60,812 bases of DNA. It comes from Candidatus Thorarchaeota archaeon. Lineage in GTDB: Archaea; Asgardarchaeota; Thorarchaeia; Thorarchaeales; Thorarchaeaceae. The stretch lies in the NCBI GenBank assembly GCA_016839275.1, contig JAEOUM010000177.1, positions 1-60,812 of the forward strand, given 5' to 3'. A program made the translations under genes and the position numbers. Position 1 is the first letter of the stretch, and each line of letters starts with the position of its first letter. This document shows, one piece after another, positions 16,212 to 25,394 of the stretch. The notes under the pieces were generated by a model that saw nothing but the letters and a program-made list of their open reading frames with translations, was not told where the DNA came from and searched no databases.

Positions 16212-17285
16212 TCATCCAGAGGGCGTGCGTGATGCCAAGTAAGACACCACACTCTCAAGTCGAGCTGCTTTCTCGTGTTGGTCGGCTATAAATGTACATG
16301 TTTCTGATGAAATACCAGCAAGACCTGACATCACATGAGAGAGAGGTAGCCATTTGATATTATCGGGAACCTCCAAGTCGAGAAGTGTGAAACCGGGACC
16401 GGATATGACACGTGCTTTCGGGAAGGTTCCAGCTTGAGCATGAAGGAGGTGAGACAACGTAGATTCTACGTGAAGTTCATTTCGAGTGGCAACCATTATA
16501 CGTTGATTCAGGCCTATGTTATTGATATCAACATACGGGCGTGCGAGCATCTTCCTTGTTCGAGATATTCTCCTCCGAAGTGTGCGACCTGAATCAGATT
16601 TGAGTCCTAACTCGGTGCACAATGATTTTAATCTAGTAGCAGGGGCATGGTAATCACTTTCAATCGCTGCTGCAACAATCAAATCATTTACAACAGGTTT
16701 ACTTGGTGTACTCTGTTCAACAGTACCCACTGCAGGAAGAATATCTACATACCCCCTTGCAGCTCCAATTGAGGCTTCCAACCGAAAGGTTTCAGGAAAG
16801 GTCCAATTGGTTCCATCGAACAATCCCAGATTCAAATGATGAGAAACCTTCAGACATTTACTGGTATAGATTGTGAGGGAGTAGGGTTTCTTACGAAATC
16901 GTTCAATTTGATTTTGAAACCAACTATATTGACTATCCAAAGGATAAAGCGCTTCAAAATAGACAAGTGAGTCAAAAGTTGAAGAAATCTGTGACTTTAG
17001 TGCCAAAGTAACCAACTTGCTAGATTTAAGCCATCGATGGAACTTTTCTAGAACGTCTGATGCCTCATTAGTGATTGCCCATCCAAAAACCATCTGGAGT
17101 CCAAGTTTTCCATAATCGAAATTTCCTCTAATTCTTAGCCCGTTCTCATACTCCAGTTTTTTCCAAATCTGGTTTACTGCAGATCGAGTCACTTGCAGTT
17201 CTTTTGCTAGCCCTGCCTGACGCAATGATGGATCAATCACTAACCGACTGAGCAATCGAAGCTCGCTAGGACCCAGTGTCCGCAT
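16212..17285 (-). CDS. Winged-helix (Lrp/AsnC-like) regulator, paralogue of the downstream gene
   Basis: 357 residues. The N-terminal HTH is at residues about 5-45 (SELRLLSRLVIDPSLRQAGLAKELQVTRSAVNQIWKKLE, given in parts), followed by LRIRGNFDYGKLGLQMVFGWAI. The later unit DLIVAAAIESDYHAPATRLKSL corresponds to DFIIAAGMQLDARAPPSKLSENL in the downstream protein, showing the two are paralogues; this one lacks the long N-terminal extension. ATG start with GGTGAGGT just upstream. Both genes form one unit. Confidence 0.62.
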   Translation of the reverse strand: MRTLGPSELRLLSRLVIDPSLRQAGLAKELQVTRSAVNQIWKKLEYENGLRIRGNFDYGKLGLQMVFGWAITNEASDVLEKFHRWLKSSKLVTLALKSQISSTFDSLVYFEALYPLDSQYSWFQNQIERFRKKPYSLTIYTSKCLKVSHHLNLGLFDGTNWTFPETFRLEASIGAARGYVDILPAVGTVEQSTPSKPVVNDLIVAAAIESDYHAPATRLKSLCTELGLKSDSGRTLRRRISRTRKMLARPYVDINNIGLNQRIMVATRNELHVESTLSHLLHAQAGTFPKARVISGPGFTLLDLEVPDNIKWLPLSHVMSGLAGISSETCTFIADQHEKAARLESVVSYLASRTPSG

Positions 17286-17674
17286 AATACCTCACCAGAT
17301 ACCTACGTAATATGGCCAGATGTTAAGTTAAGAATGTATTGTAAGACCATTTTATGATACCCTTGTAATATCTAGATAGTACGTTCTGTTTTTTCGAAAA
17401 TGATGGGTCCTTCTAATGGCATCTAGAGTCCATTCTAGTAAATCTCTCCGCACACCACTCCCTTATTATGCTAGATTTGGTTGTATAGTCTTGGATTCAC
17501 ACTGCAGACTGAGCTCATAGGTTAGGTGATACTGGCCTAATTAGATCAGACCATCTTGCCTATCTAGTCAGAGGCAGGCGGCCGGCTATGACACATAAGG
17601 TCAATCAGGTCGCACAGGCTAGAGTGAAAGTCAGTGTATCCGCCATACCAGATAATGCCCAGCAATAAAAGGAG
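17286..17674. other. Gene-poor stretch upstream of the small ORFs
   Basis: No credible gene of normal size on either strand. A 26-codon ORF at 17588-17668 ends just before the Shine-Dalgarno of the ORF at 17675. I see no tRNA, repeat array or long inverted repeat. Confidence 0.4.
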
Positions 17675-17821
17675 GTGAAAGCGATTAGCACAGACAGGAT
17701 ACGAACTCTCTACGAGAGCATGACTAAGAATCGTGCTGCATTGGAGTTACTATCAATTGGTGTCGTGCGCGGTATCTCAACCGTTGTTCAACCACCGTGC
17801 GAAGATCCAAGCCCATTCTAG
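17675..17821 (+). CDS. Possible small protein (45-48 residues), unusual start
   Basis: A strong AAAGGAGGTGA (17668-17678) precedes an open frame that ends at 17821. The GTG at 17675 overlaps the ribosome-binding site itself. The codon at correct spacing is ATT at 17684; an ATG follows only at 17720. The product would contain RIRTLYESM, ALELLSIGVVRG and a C-terminal PPCEDPSPF. No family is recognised. The ribosome site is the main support. Confidence 0.3.
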   Translation: MKAISTDRIRTLYESMTKNRAALELLSIGVVRGISTVVQPPCEDPSPF

Positions 17822-18165
17822 TGGACACTAGATTTGGCAAATGGATATTCACACTTAGGTGAGTGAACTACGCTTGAAGATTCTTCGTTGCTGGACATTG
17901 GTTGGTATGGGATTCTTAGCCATTCTCTGCAGTGACAGAGTTCAATGAGAAACTAACAACAGAGAAACTGGCGATAGGGTCCCAGTATGGCTTCTACAAA
18001 GCCAGAGAAGGAGTCTACCGCCAACCAAACATAAAATCGAAAGAGAACATGAAAATTGGAGAGAACCAGAATGAACATGAAACCCGGCGATGAATTACCA
18101 GAACCTTGGTAAAATCATGAATACGGGGCAATCCCGTATAGAAAAAAAAAGGAGAAAAGAAACAA
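17822..18165 (+). other. Gene-poor stretch with micro-ORFs and a hairpin
   Basis: Only very short frames are found, for example a 13-codon ORF at 18071-18112 preceded by GGAGAG, and a 15-residue frame near 17986. A perfect hairpin, ATACGGG/CCCGTAT with a five-base loop, lies at 18121-18139 just ahead of the poly-A and GGAG of the next gene. It lacks a T-run, so it is not a standard terminator on the plus strand; it may protect the mRNA or control translation. Confidence 0.4.
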
Positions 18166-18414
18166 ATGATAACTGAAAGAATCGAGCCAGTACTTGGAAA
18201 CATTCTGACTTCCGAAACAGGCCGCGAAGTGGACCCGTTTACTGACCCAGAGGTTGTAAGATTGACTGCAATCAACCTTGAACTAGCAGTCAGGAACCTT
18301 ATGACAGCACACGCTCCACCAGAATGCCTAGTAATCACAGCTGACATATGCACCCACAAACTCATGGCTATTCCCACTGCTGATGGGGAGGTCAAGGTGC
18401 TTGTGTTCGATTAG
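18166..18414 (+). CDS. Small protein of unknown function (82 residues)
   Basis: 82 residues, ATG start 11 bases after GGAG. It is mixed helical and strand in outlook, with a central VRLTAINLELAVRNLMTAHAPP helix and a C-terminal ADGEVKVLVFD strand; there are two cysteines (PPECLVI and DICTHK). No signal or membrane segment. No family recognised. It follows a stretch of micro-ORFs and precedes an MFS gene. Confidence 0.5.
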   Translation: MITERIEPVLGNILTSETGREVDPFTDPEVVRLTAINLELAVRNLMTAHAPPECLVITADICTHKLMAIPTADGEVKVLVFD

Positions 18415-18583
18415 TGATTCATTGGAAGTCAAGAAGAAGATAAATTCCACATTCGAGAACTATGGTTCCTCGAAAAGTGGAGATTAGACGAGAATAGGAA
18501 AGGAGTCTAAATAGTTCCGAACAAACACCTAGCTATCGTGAATCCAAGACCCCCAAAGACTTGGAATCCCCCGGCTTAGGTCA

Positions 18584-20044
18584 GTGTTCGGAGATAGACT
18601 AAAATTGAAAGTGGTCCAAAAGCATGGTGTGCGGAGTGACGAGAGTTTGGACAATAATCCCGCAACAGGAAATCCCGAACTTCCCTATGATTTGGGAGAA
18701 GTGGACCACGATGACGCTGAAGAGGTTCGTGAACAGACTGTTGGAATCCGAGCCTCTCTGAGCGCTGTTTTTTCATGGGGTAATTATAGAGCATATTTAG
18801 CTACAGCATGGGTCTTCAATGCCTTTGCATATCTATCGACATTTCTCAATCTGTATCTTTGGTACATAATTCCTAGTTTCATAGTCATTGGTGCCATAGG
18901 AACTGTGACGTCATTAATAGCTGCTATTTCACGCTTTTTCGGTGGCTATGTTGGAGATACAGTGAATCGAAAGACTCTGGCTGTTGTTTCAATGTTCTTG
19001 ATGGCGATTTATCATCTAATGATTGGTGTCTTCGTCGATCCAATCTTCATCTTCATAGCTCTTGTAATCATATCATCGATGGAGATCACAAAGGGAGGGT
19101 CAACAGCATACATAATGGATAACATCCCTCGAGAGCATAGTGGTCTTGCACTTTCATTGTTTACAGCGGGCAGAGTTCTTTCGATTATCACGCTAGTAAT
19201 TTTTGCGTTCCTCTATCCGTTTATTCAGTTTGAAGCCTATCGGCTGATACATCTAGTAGGTGGGGCTTGTCTATTTGTTTCCACACTGGCAAGGGCAATC
19301 TATCTAGAAGGTAGTCCTCAGAAACAAAGGGGAGCAGGGACAAAGTTATGGAGAACGTTCATAGAGGATAATACACGGGCATTCAGGGTTCTATTAACAA
19401 TAATTCCAGGGATGATGGTAGTCTGTATACTCGATGCAATAAGTGATTCATTCTTCAAACTTGGTGCGTTGATTTACATGAATGATGTATTGCAAATAGA
19501 TGTCCAATCCATAGCAATCATGATGATTGTAACTCTTGTGATTCAAGTCCCACTCTTATTGAAGGTAGGACGCCTATCTGATCGAAAAGGAGTGAAATCA
19601 ACAGCACTTATGGTATATGCTGTAATGCCTATATCTGCAACCTTTCTAATACTAGCTTATTGGTTTCCTGACTGGGCGCCAATCGCTTTTTCTGAATCTG
19701 CAAATTTGATAATACCAGGACTTGGGGTTGTCTTCAAGACCTCGTTTCTTGCTGTGGTTTTGAAATATGTTAATGATACATTATGGTATACAGTGATGCT
19801 CGTTTTAATTCGAAAGAGACTGCCAAGTCAGGATACCTCAAAGATACTTAGCATGTTTTGGTTTGTAATTTTCCTAGCATCCTCGATTGGCCCGTTAATT
19901 GGGGGACTAATTTCAGAAACAACCAATATTTTGTATCTCTTTGTTGGTGTACTGGTTTTGAATGTTCTGATTCTTGGTTCAATAGCACGATACGACCTTA
20001 CATCTCAAGCTCGCCAGATCCAAGATGAAACAACACTCATGTAG
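18584..20044 (+). CDS. MFS transporter
   Basis: 486 residues with about 12 membrane spans starting near residue 65, after a charged cytoplasmic N-terminal tail rich in Asp and Glu. The loop FGGYVGDTVNRKTLAVVS after the second span and GRLSDRKGVKSTALM in the second half match the A-motif (G-x-x-x-D-R/K-x-G-R/K-K) of the major facilitator superfamily. The substrate cannot be inferred. The start is uncertain: GTG at 18584 has no good ribosome site, and the only strong site (AAAGGAG near 18498) lies too far upstream. Confidence 0.8.
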   Translation: MFGDRLKLKVVQKHGVRSDESLDNNPATGNPELPYDLGEVDHDDAEEVREQTVGIRASLSAVFSWGNYRAYLATAWVFNAFAYLSTFLNLYLWYIIPSFIVIGAIGTVTSLIAAISRFFGGYVGDTVNRKTLAVVSMFLMAIYHLMIGVFVDPIFIFIALVIISSMEITKGGSTAYIMDNIPREHSGLALSLFTAGRVLSIITLVIFAFLYPFIQFEAYRLIHLVGGACLFVSTLARAIYLEGSPQKQRGAGTKLWRTFIEDNTRAFRVLLTIIPGMMVVCILDAISDSFFKLGALIYMNDVLQIDVQSIAIMMIVTLVIQVPLLLKVGRLSDRKGVKSTALMVYAVMPISATFLILAYWFPDWAPIAFSESANLIIPGLGVVFKTSFLAVVLKYVNDTLWYTVMLVLIRKRLPSQDTSKILSMFWFVIFLASSIGPLIGGLISETTNILYLFVGVLVLNVLILGSIARYDLTSQARQIQDETTLM

Positions 20045-20111
20045 GATGATTTCATATGATGTTATCTTTAAAGCATAGATTCATGCTCTTTCACAAATGT
20101 GAGGGATCAAT

Positions 20112-20759
20112 ATGAATAAAGAAGAGATGAGGATAAAAGAGGTTCTTCGCAGATTGAAGGCGGCGTACCCAGATGCACCACCAACATACCTGCACTTCAG
20201 CAATCCATTTGAGATGTTAATTGCGACGATTCTATCAGCACGTGCCACAGACGTAGGGGTAAACAAAGTCACACCGGTGTTGTTTGGCAAATATCCAAAT
20301 CCATTGAAGATGGCAAAGGCGAATGTGGAAGATCTGGCTCAAATTATTCGCTCTTGCGGAGCGTATAATCGAAAGGCCACTTATATCAAAGATACATCAA
20401 GAATGATTTCTGAAGACTTTAGAGGAGAGGTACCTGAAACCCTTGAAGAGCTCATTACATTTCCAGGAGTAAGTAGAAAGACAGCAAATGTGGTTCTCCA
20501 GACTGTTTATGGAATCGCCGAGGGTATTATTGTAGACACCCATATCATGAGAGTCACAGTAAGACTTCATTTCAGTCAATATGATAAGAAACCAGACAAG
20601 ATTGAGAAAGACCTCATGCAGCTTCTTCCAAAGGACAAATGGATTGACTATGCTCGCCTCATTGGAGCACATGGTAGACAGACATGTAAAGCCTCACATC
20701 CAAAATGCTCATCATGTTCTATCAACAATCTGTGTCCTTCATCAGAGCTTGATAACTGA
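20112..20759 (+). CDS. nth: Endonuclease III (DNA glycosylase/AP lyase)
   Basis: 215 residues. This base-excision repair enzyme removes oxidised pyrimidines. It shows the HhH motif FPGVSRKTANVVL with the catalytic Lys in RKTA, the catalytic Asp in VDTHIMRV, and the C-terminal cluster motif C-x6-C-x2-C-x5-C that binds [4Fe-4S]. Length is that of bacterial and archaeal Nth. GAGGGAT precedes the ATG. It complements the MIG-type glycosylase at 11.5 kb. Confidence 0.93.
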   Translation: MNKEEMRIKEVLRRLKAAYPDAPPTYLHFSNPFEMLIATILSARATDVGVNKVTPVLFGKYPNPLKMAKANVEDLAQIIRSCGAYNRKATYIKDTSRMISEDFRGEVPETLEELITFPGVSRKTANVVLQTVYGIAEGIIVDTHIMRVTVRLHFSQYDKKPDKIEKDLMQLLPKDKWIDYARLIGAHGRQTCKASHPKCSSCSINNLCPSSELDN

Positions 20760-20822
20760 GTGCTATCAAAAGACGTTATAAGAGGATGTAATTGAACCCA
20801 GAATCGGGTTGCTGAGATTACA

Positions 20823-21923
20823 ATGAGGATTGGAATGGTGAGCAAGTTTGGTGCACCAGACGGGCTATGTATCAGAGCCAACGCCGTCCTCACAGGTTTG
20901 ACTAAACGAAATCACGAAGTACATGTGTTCACTCAATCAAAGAGAGTGGAGGGTCTTCCTGTTGAGAGAGTGCACAGGTACAAGGCAGTTCAGTTGAATC
21001 CACATTTTTCTATCGATTCTATTACAGCCCCACGGATTATTGCTAAACAGTGCCAAGAAAACGAAATCGAAGTCCTACACATTCAAATGAATTCAGGAAG
21101 TACCGAATTCCTATTGCCTTATTTTAAGACTGCGTTGCCACCCCTTGTTGTTACATACCATCTTGCCTATGCTGCTGGCAGTTCAATATATACAACCTTG
21201 TTTGGCGTAGCATGGAAAGCCTCTTTGTTTGCTAGTAGAAAATATGATCAAGTCATTCTCGTCGACCCTTCTCAAAAACCATACTTTCTTGAAAGCGGAT
21301 TTTCAGAAAATAGCGTATCAGTGATAAGAAATGGAGTTGATATAGACCTCTTCAAGCCCAATAAGAATAAGATGATCGACGATGGAATTGTTGATTTTGT
21401 GTATGTTGGTCGTCTTAGTTATGACAAGGGGGTTCATCTATTATTGGATGCGTATCGAGAGTATCATGCTGAGAATCCGAAATCCAGACTTACGCTCATC
21501 GGTGATGGCATGCTGAAACACCAGATTAATGGATGCGTTGATGATGGTTCACTCTCTTGGTTGGGAGCAATCGAGCATGATGAAATCCCCGTAGTCCTTC
21601 AGAGGATGGATGTATTTGTAATCCCGCAAAATATCGGGGGACTGGGTTTGAGTGTCCTAGAAGCAATGGGTTGTGGACTTCCAGTGATAACAACAGCAAT
21701 TGGCGAAACTGTCAAATTATTAGGAAAGGATGAGGGAATCCTAGTCGAGCCTGAGAACATTGGGGCGATTATCGATGCTATGAGAGTCCTTGCAGAGGAC
21801 AAGAAGTTAAGACAGAGAATGGGTATGCGCTGTAGGAGAAAGGTCGAGGAAAAATACTCTTGGCATAATCAGATAGGTCAAATTGAGGAAGTCTATAGAA
21901 GAGCCATAGAAAGAGCAAGGTGA
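20823..21923 (+). CDS. GT4-family glycosyltransferase
   Basis: 366 residues with the GT-B fold. The N-terminal acceptor half begins with MRIGMVSKFG; the C-terminal nucleotide-sugar half holds DFVYVGRLSYDKGVHLLLDA at about residue 193 and the GGLGLSVLEAMGCGLPVITT motif with the Glu that contacts the donor sugar at about 275-290. It probably transfers a sugar onto a lipid, glycan or protein acceptor. The acceptor is unknown and no other glycan genes adjoin. Start ATG without a strong ribosome site. Confidence 0.87.
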   Translation: MRIGMVSKFGAPDGLCIRANAVLTGLTKRNHEVHVFTQSKRVEGLPVERVHRYKAVQLNPHFSIDSITAPRIIAKQCQENEIEVLHIQMNSGSTEFLLPYFKTALPPLVVTYHLAYAAGSSIYTTLFGVAWKASLFASRKYDQVILVDPSQKPYFLESGFSENSVSVIRNGVDIDLFKPNKNKMIDDGIVDFVYVGRLSYDKGVHLLLDAYREYHAENPKSRLTLIGDGMLKHQINGCVDDGSLSWLGAIEHDEIPVVLQRMDVFVIPQNIGGLGLSVLEAMGCGLPVITTAIGETVKLLGKDEGILVEPENIGAIIDAMRVLAEDKKLRQRMGMRCRRKVEEKYSWHNQIGQIEEVYRRAIERAR

Positions 21924-22004
21924 AAAGTCGAGTTTATAGAGAAAACGACTTATGAGGAAAGAAGCTCTGCTTGAGTTAGCTAACTAATGCAGGAGAGAAT
22001 ATTA

Positions 22005-23297
22005 GTGTTAGATGTTCGATTCATCCGTGAGAACATAGACCTTATTCGAATGAATCTAGAACGACGTAGAGATAAGGCTAAACTTCAGGAGTTTGAGAGT
22101 TTCCTCAAACTTGATGATAGGATAAGAGCTCTTCAGAGAGAAATACAGAATCTCAGAACACAACGAAACAGAATTTCAAAAGAAGTCGGTCAACGAAAAA
22201 AATCCGGTCAAGACGACTCAGAGCTTGTGGAGCAAGCTAATCAAGTGAATAAGAGGATCTCTGAGGTCGAGAGAGAAACTGATGAATTGCAGTCTGAGCT
22301 CAAGAGGATACAGATGAGTATCCCCAACATACTTCATGAGAGTGTCCCATATGGCGCCGATGACCAAGATAATGAGGTCGTGAAGGAATGGGGTGGCAAA
22401 CCAGAGTTTGATTTCAAGGTTCATAGTCATGTAGATTTACTCGAATCACTTAACATTGGAGACATCCCACGAGCAGCAAAAGTTGCAGGTTCTAGGTTTT
22501 ATTATCTCAAGAATGAGCTTGTAATGCTCGATATTGCCATGCAGCAGATGGCATTGAACATGTTATTGAAGAAAAGATATTCTCTCGTATATCCACCATT
22601 TATGATGCGGCGAGAACCGTATGAAGGAGTGACGGATTTAGCTGATTTTGCGGATGTGATGTATAAAATAGAAGGAGAGGACCTGTATCTTATTGCCACA
22701 TCTGAACATCCAATGGCAGCTATGTATATGGGAGAAATTTTCGAACCAACTAATCTTCCAATCAAACTTGCTGGAGTAAGTGCATGCTTTAGAAAAGAAG
22801 CAGGCTCGCATGGGAAGGACACAAAGGGAATCTTCAGAGTGCACCAGTTCAATAAAGTTGAGCAATTCGTCTTTTGTCATCCAGAAGAATCTTGGGAAAT
22901 TCATGAAGAGCTAATTCAAAATGAAGAAGAATATGTTCAGGCACTTAAACTTCCGTATCGTATTGTGAATGTATGCACTGGTGACATTGGTATTGTTGCT
23001 GCAAAGAAGTATGACCTTGAGTTCTGGTTCCCAGGTCAGCAGACATATCGCGAAGGTGGATCCTGCAGTAACTGCACAGCATATCAAGCCACACGTCTGA
23101 ACATTAAGTTCAGGATTAAGAAAGGTGGAACTGAGAAAGCATTTGTGCACACTCTAAACAGCACATTGATGGCCAATCCCAGAACATTGGTGGCGATTTT
23201 GGAGGTCTATCAGCAAGAAGATGGTAGTGTCAAGATTCCTGCAGCACTCCACAAGTACCTTCCTTCCAGCATGCGTGAAATAGTGCCTAGAGATTAG
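22005..23297 (+). CDS. serS: Seryl-tRNA synthetase
   Basis: 430 residues from a GTG at 22005. This start is chosen because GGAGAG ends seven bases upstream and the protein then begins MLDVRFIREN, as SerRS usually does; the ATG at 21987 would add six residues and contain the ribosome site. An N-terminal coiled coil (about residues 25-105) binds tRNA-Ser. Class II motifs follow: motif 2 in FRKEAGSHGKDTKGIFR, and motif 3 in the stretch around NSTLMANPRTLVAILEVYQ. This is the common SerRS type, not the methanogen-specific one. Confidence 0.95.
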   Translation: MLDVRFIRENIDLIRMNLERRRDKAKLQEFESFLKLDDRIRALQREIQNLRTQRNRISKEVGQRKKSGQDDSELVEQANQVNKRISEVERETDELQSELKRIQMSIPNILHESVPYGADDQDNEVVKEWGGKPEFDFKVHSHVDLLESLNIGDIPRAAKVAGSRFYYLKNELVMLDIAMQQMALNMLLKKRYSLVYPPFMMRREPYEGVTDLADFADVMYKIEGEDLYLIATSEHPMAAMYMGEIFEPTNLPIKLAGVSACFRKEAGSHGKDTKGIFRVHQFNKVEQFVFCHPEESWEIHEELIQNEEEYVQALKLPYRIVNVCTGDIGIVAAKKYDLEFWFPGQQTYREGGSCSNCTAYQATRLNIKFRIKKGGTEKAFVHTLNSTLMANPRTLVAILEVYQQEDGSVKIPAALHKYLPSSMREIVPRD

Positions 23298-23306
23298 CCT
23301 AGGAGA

Positions 23307-24536
23307 TTACATACTTCCTTCCATGCTCATCTTGATGGCATCATCAATCGATTTTTGAAGTGCTGGTGGAAGATCCGGAACCTTCAATTTGACAAAACCT
23401 CGGATTATGAGTGAAGTAGCCTCTTCTTCATTCAATCCACGACTCATGAGATAGCTAAGTTGCTCAGCACCAACCTTACCAACAGTGGCTTCATGACTCA
23501 GCTCTGAACCTTCTGCACGCGCTGCAAGCATAGGTACGGCTCTAATCACTGCAGTGTTGCTGACCAGAAGTCCATCACATTCCAGTCTACCTCTTGTTTC
23601 TCCAGAAAGTCCAATTAAATCTCCTCGAGCTATAATTTCGCACTCATCTGTAGCAATAGACCGCGAAATGACCTTACCACTAGAGTTTGGAGCTTCAAGA
23701 CTCAAAAGCCCTCCAATGTCATATTTTGATTTCTTACTCCCGTATACAACCGAGTAAAGATCAGCCTTAGCGCCCGGTTCGACTAATCGGACCTTGGGAA
23801 AAGTCTGTATTGATTTGAGTGGACTCAGTATTGCATAGCTGGAGATGAATGTGCCATTCTCTTCAACAATAGTGGCGGATCGGGGTCTCACATCAGTCAT
23901 CTCACTCCATCTATGGACCATGGTAAATGTGAGCCGAGCCTTCTTTTTGACATAGAACTCTGACACGCCCAGATGAAGTGATTGTTCTACATTTGAAGGT
24001 GTGGCACACCCAGTGATAATATGGAGTTCCGAACCCTCCTCAGCTATGACGATATTGTGAACATTCTGGACGGATTGGTTCTTCTTCATTATCAGACAAC
24101 TTTGAACCGGCATTTTGATTTTAGATCCAGCAGTAGCCCGGATGAAGTAACCACTGTAATTCTCCAACTCACTTCTTGCTGTGTATTTATCAGTATCAAC
24201 TTGGACAGCATTCCAAAGATAATCATGCAGCCAATCATATTTTTGGAGAGCTTGATCAGTTGGCATGACCTCAAGCCCTTCTTGTTGAATTAAAACATCT
24301 GCAAGGAAACTCTCGTTATCAAACTGCATGAATGTTGCTGAAACTCTCTCTTGTGAAGGATCAAATCCAACCTCTTGTGTCAAGATACGATCCTGTTCTG
24401 AAAGCTCATCAAGGGATTCCAAGTCATTAGGTTTGGAGGTTGAATAATTATAATTTTCAAGATCAATATCACTGCCATATTGAGATGGTTTTTCCCTAGC
24501 TGAATGCGCACGTTTCTTCTTGTTATCTGATGGCAT
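23307..24536 (-). CDS. sufB: SufB/SufD-family Fe-S cluster scaffold protein
   Basis: 409 residues. A scaffold of the SUF-type Fe-S cluster assembly machinery, working with the ATPase SufC. The beta-helix core has the hallmark EGSELSHEATVGKVGAEQLSYLMSRGL at about residues 340-366, with the His and Glu that take part in cluster assembly, and a C-terminal AxxxIRGF helix (SLIIRGFVKL) that docks SufC. It is shorter than E. coli SufB, as in archaeal SufCB systems. The ATG at 24536 is preferred because GAGGAGG lies seven bases upstream. It follows sufC by about a dozen bases. The N terminus is charged. Confidence 0.9.
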   Translation of the reverse strand: MPSDNKKKRAHSAREKPSQYGSDIDLENYNYSTSKPNDLESLDELSEQDRILTQEVGFDPSQERVSATFMQFDNESFLADVLIQQEGLEVMPTDQALQKYDWLHDYLWNAVQVDTDKYTARSELENYSGYFIRATAGSKIKMPVQSCLIMKKNQSVQNVHNIVIAEEGSELHIITGCATPSNVEQSLHLGVSEFYVKKKARLTFTMVHRWSEMTDVRPRSATIVEENGTFISSYAILSPLKSIQTFPKVRLVEPGAKADLYSVVYGSKKSKYDIGGLLSLEAPNSSGKVISRSIATDECEIIARGDLIGLSGETRGRLECDGLLVSNTAVIRAVPMLAARAEGSELSHEATVGKVGAEQLSYLMSRGLNEEEATSLIIRGFVKLKVPDLPPALQKSIDDAIKMSMEGSM

Positions 24537-24548
24537 CAATAAGCCTCC

Positions 24549-25322
24549 TCACCCAGTCATTTCAGCTAGGAAGCGCTCATACCCTTTCTCTTCCAAAACT
24601 GGGATGTCACTCATATCCCCGATGTAAACGAGCTTGCCATGTTGTAGAATGTAGACTTTATCCACCTCTAAGAATTCAAGAACATAGCGATGGTGACTTA
24701 TTATTACTAGGGTCACCTCATGTTTCTCTCTTATTGCCTTGAGTTCTTTCCCAACTATCTTGAGGGAATCATAGTCAAGTCCGCTATCAGGTTCATCAAG
24801 AAACATGACCTTAGGCCGCATTGAGAGGACTTGAAAGAGCTCACTTCTCTTTAACTCGCCCCCAGAGAATCCATCATTTAGATCACGGTTTGCAAGGTTT
24901 CTGATTCCAAGTCTTTCAAAATCATCATAGAGTATCTGTTTGCATGCACATGTTTCTCCCATGAAGGTTTCAGAGTCATCACTGCACTGATAGTCAGGAC
25001 ATACTCGGCAGATGAAGTCGTCAAGCTTTACACCAGATATTCGTGGGGGTGTTTGGAACGCGTAAGCAATTCCCATGCGCGCACGATCGGTAATCGATTC
25101 GCCTAAAATCGATTTACTATTAAATAGAATGTCACCACCTGTGACCTTGTATTCTGGTAGACCCATTATTGTCTTTGCTAACGTGGACTTGCCTGAAGCA
25201 TTTGGACCCAGGACTGCATAAACTTGTCCTATCTTGAATGTAAGGTCTATGCCACCAAGAATTGGTACACCATTAACCTCGACCCGCAAATCCCTAGTTT
25301 CGAGAAGGATATCATCATTCAT
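24549..25322 (-). CDS. sufC: SufC ATPase with a cysteine-rich insertion
   Basis: 257 residues from the ATG at 25322 (a TTG at 25331 is possible). This ABC-type ATPase powers SufB. It has Walker A GPNASGKST, the Q-loop region AYAFQTPPRISG, the signature FSGGELKR (SGGE), Walker B KVMFLDEPDSGLD and the H-switch ISHHRY. Between the Q-loop and the signature there is an insert with five cysteines: CRVCPDYQC and, after about ten residues, CAC. The SufC sequences I know lack it, so a zinc or Fe-S site is possible. First gene of a sufC-sufB pair. Confidence 0.92.
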   Translation of the reverse strand: MNDDILLETRDLRVEVNGVPILGGIDLTFKIGQVYAVLGPNASGKSTLAKTIMGLPEYKVTGGDILFNSKSILGESITDRARMGIAYAFQTPPRISGVKLDDFICRVCPDYQCSDDSETFMGETCACKQILYDDFERLGIRNLANRDLNDGFSGGELKRSELFQVLSMRPKVMFLDEPDSGLDYDSLKIVGKELKAIREKHEVTLVIISHHRYVLEFLEVDKVYILQHGKLVYIGDMSDIPVLEEKGYERFLAEMTG

Positions 25323-25394
25323 TGGAATCAACGCCTGTTGAGCTTGTGCTCAATATCATCAAAGGCAATCTCCACCTATAAAACCGGGCTCTTA

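Noticed and set aside
18015-18395. 126-codon minus-strand ORF
   Set aside because: It is the antisense of the 82-residue gene and its upstream region; Ser/Phe-rich composition is typical of a shadow frame.
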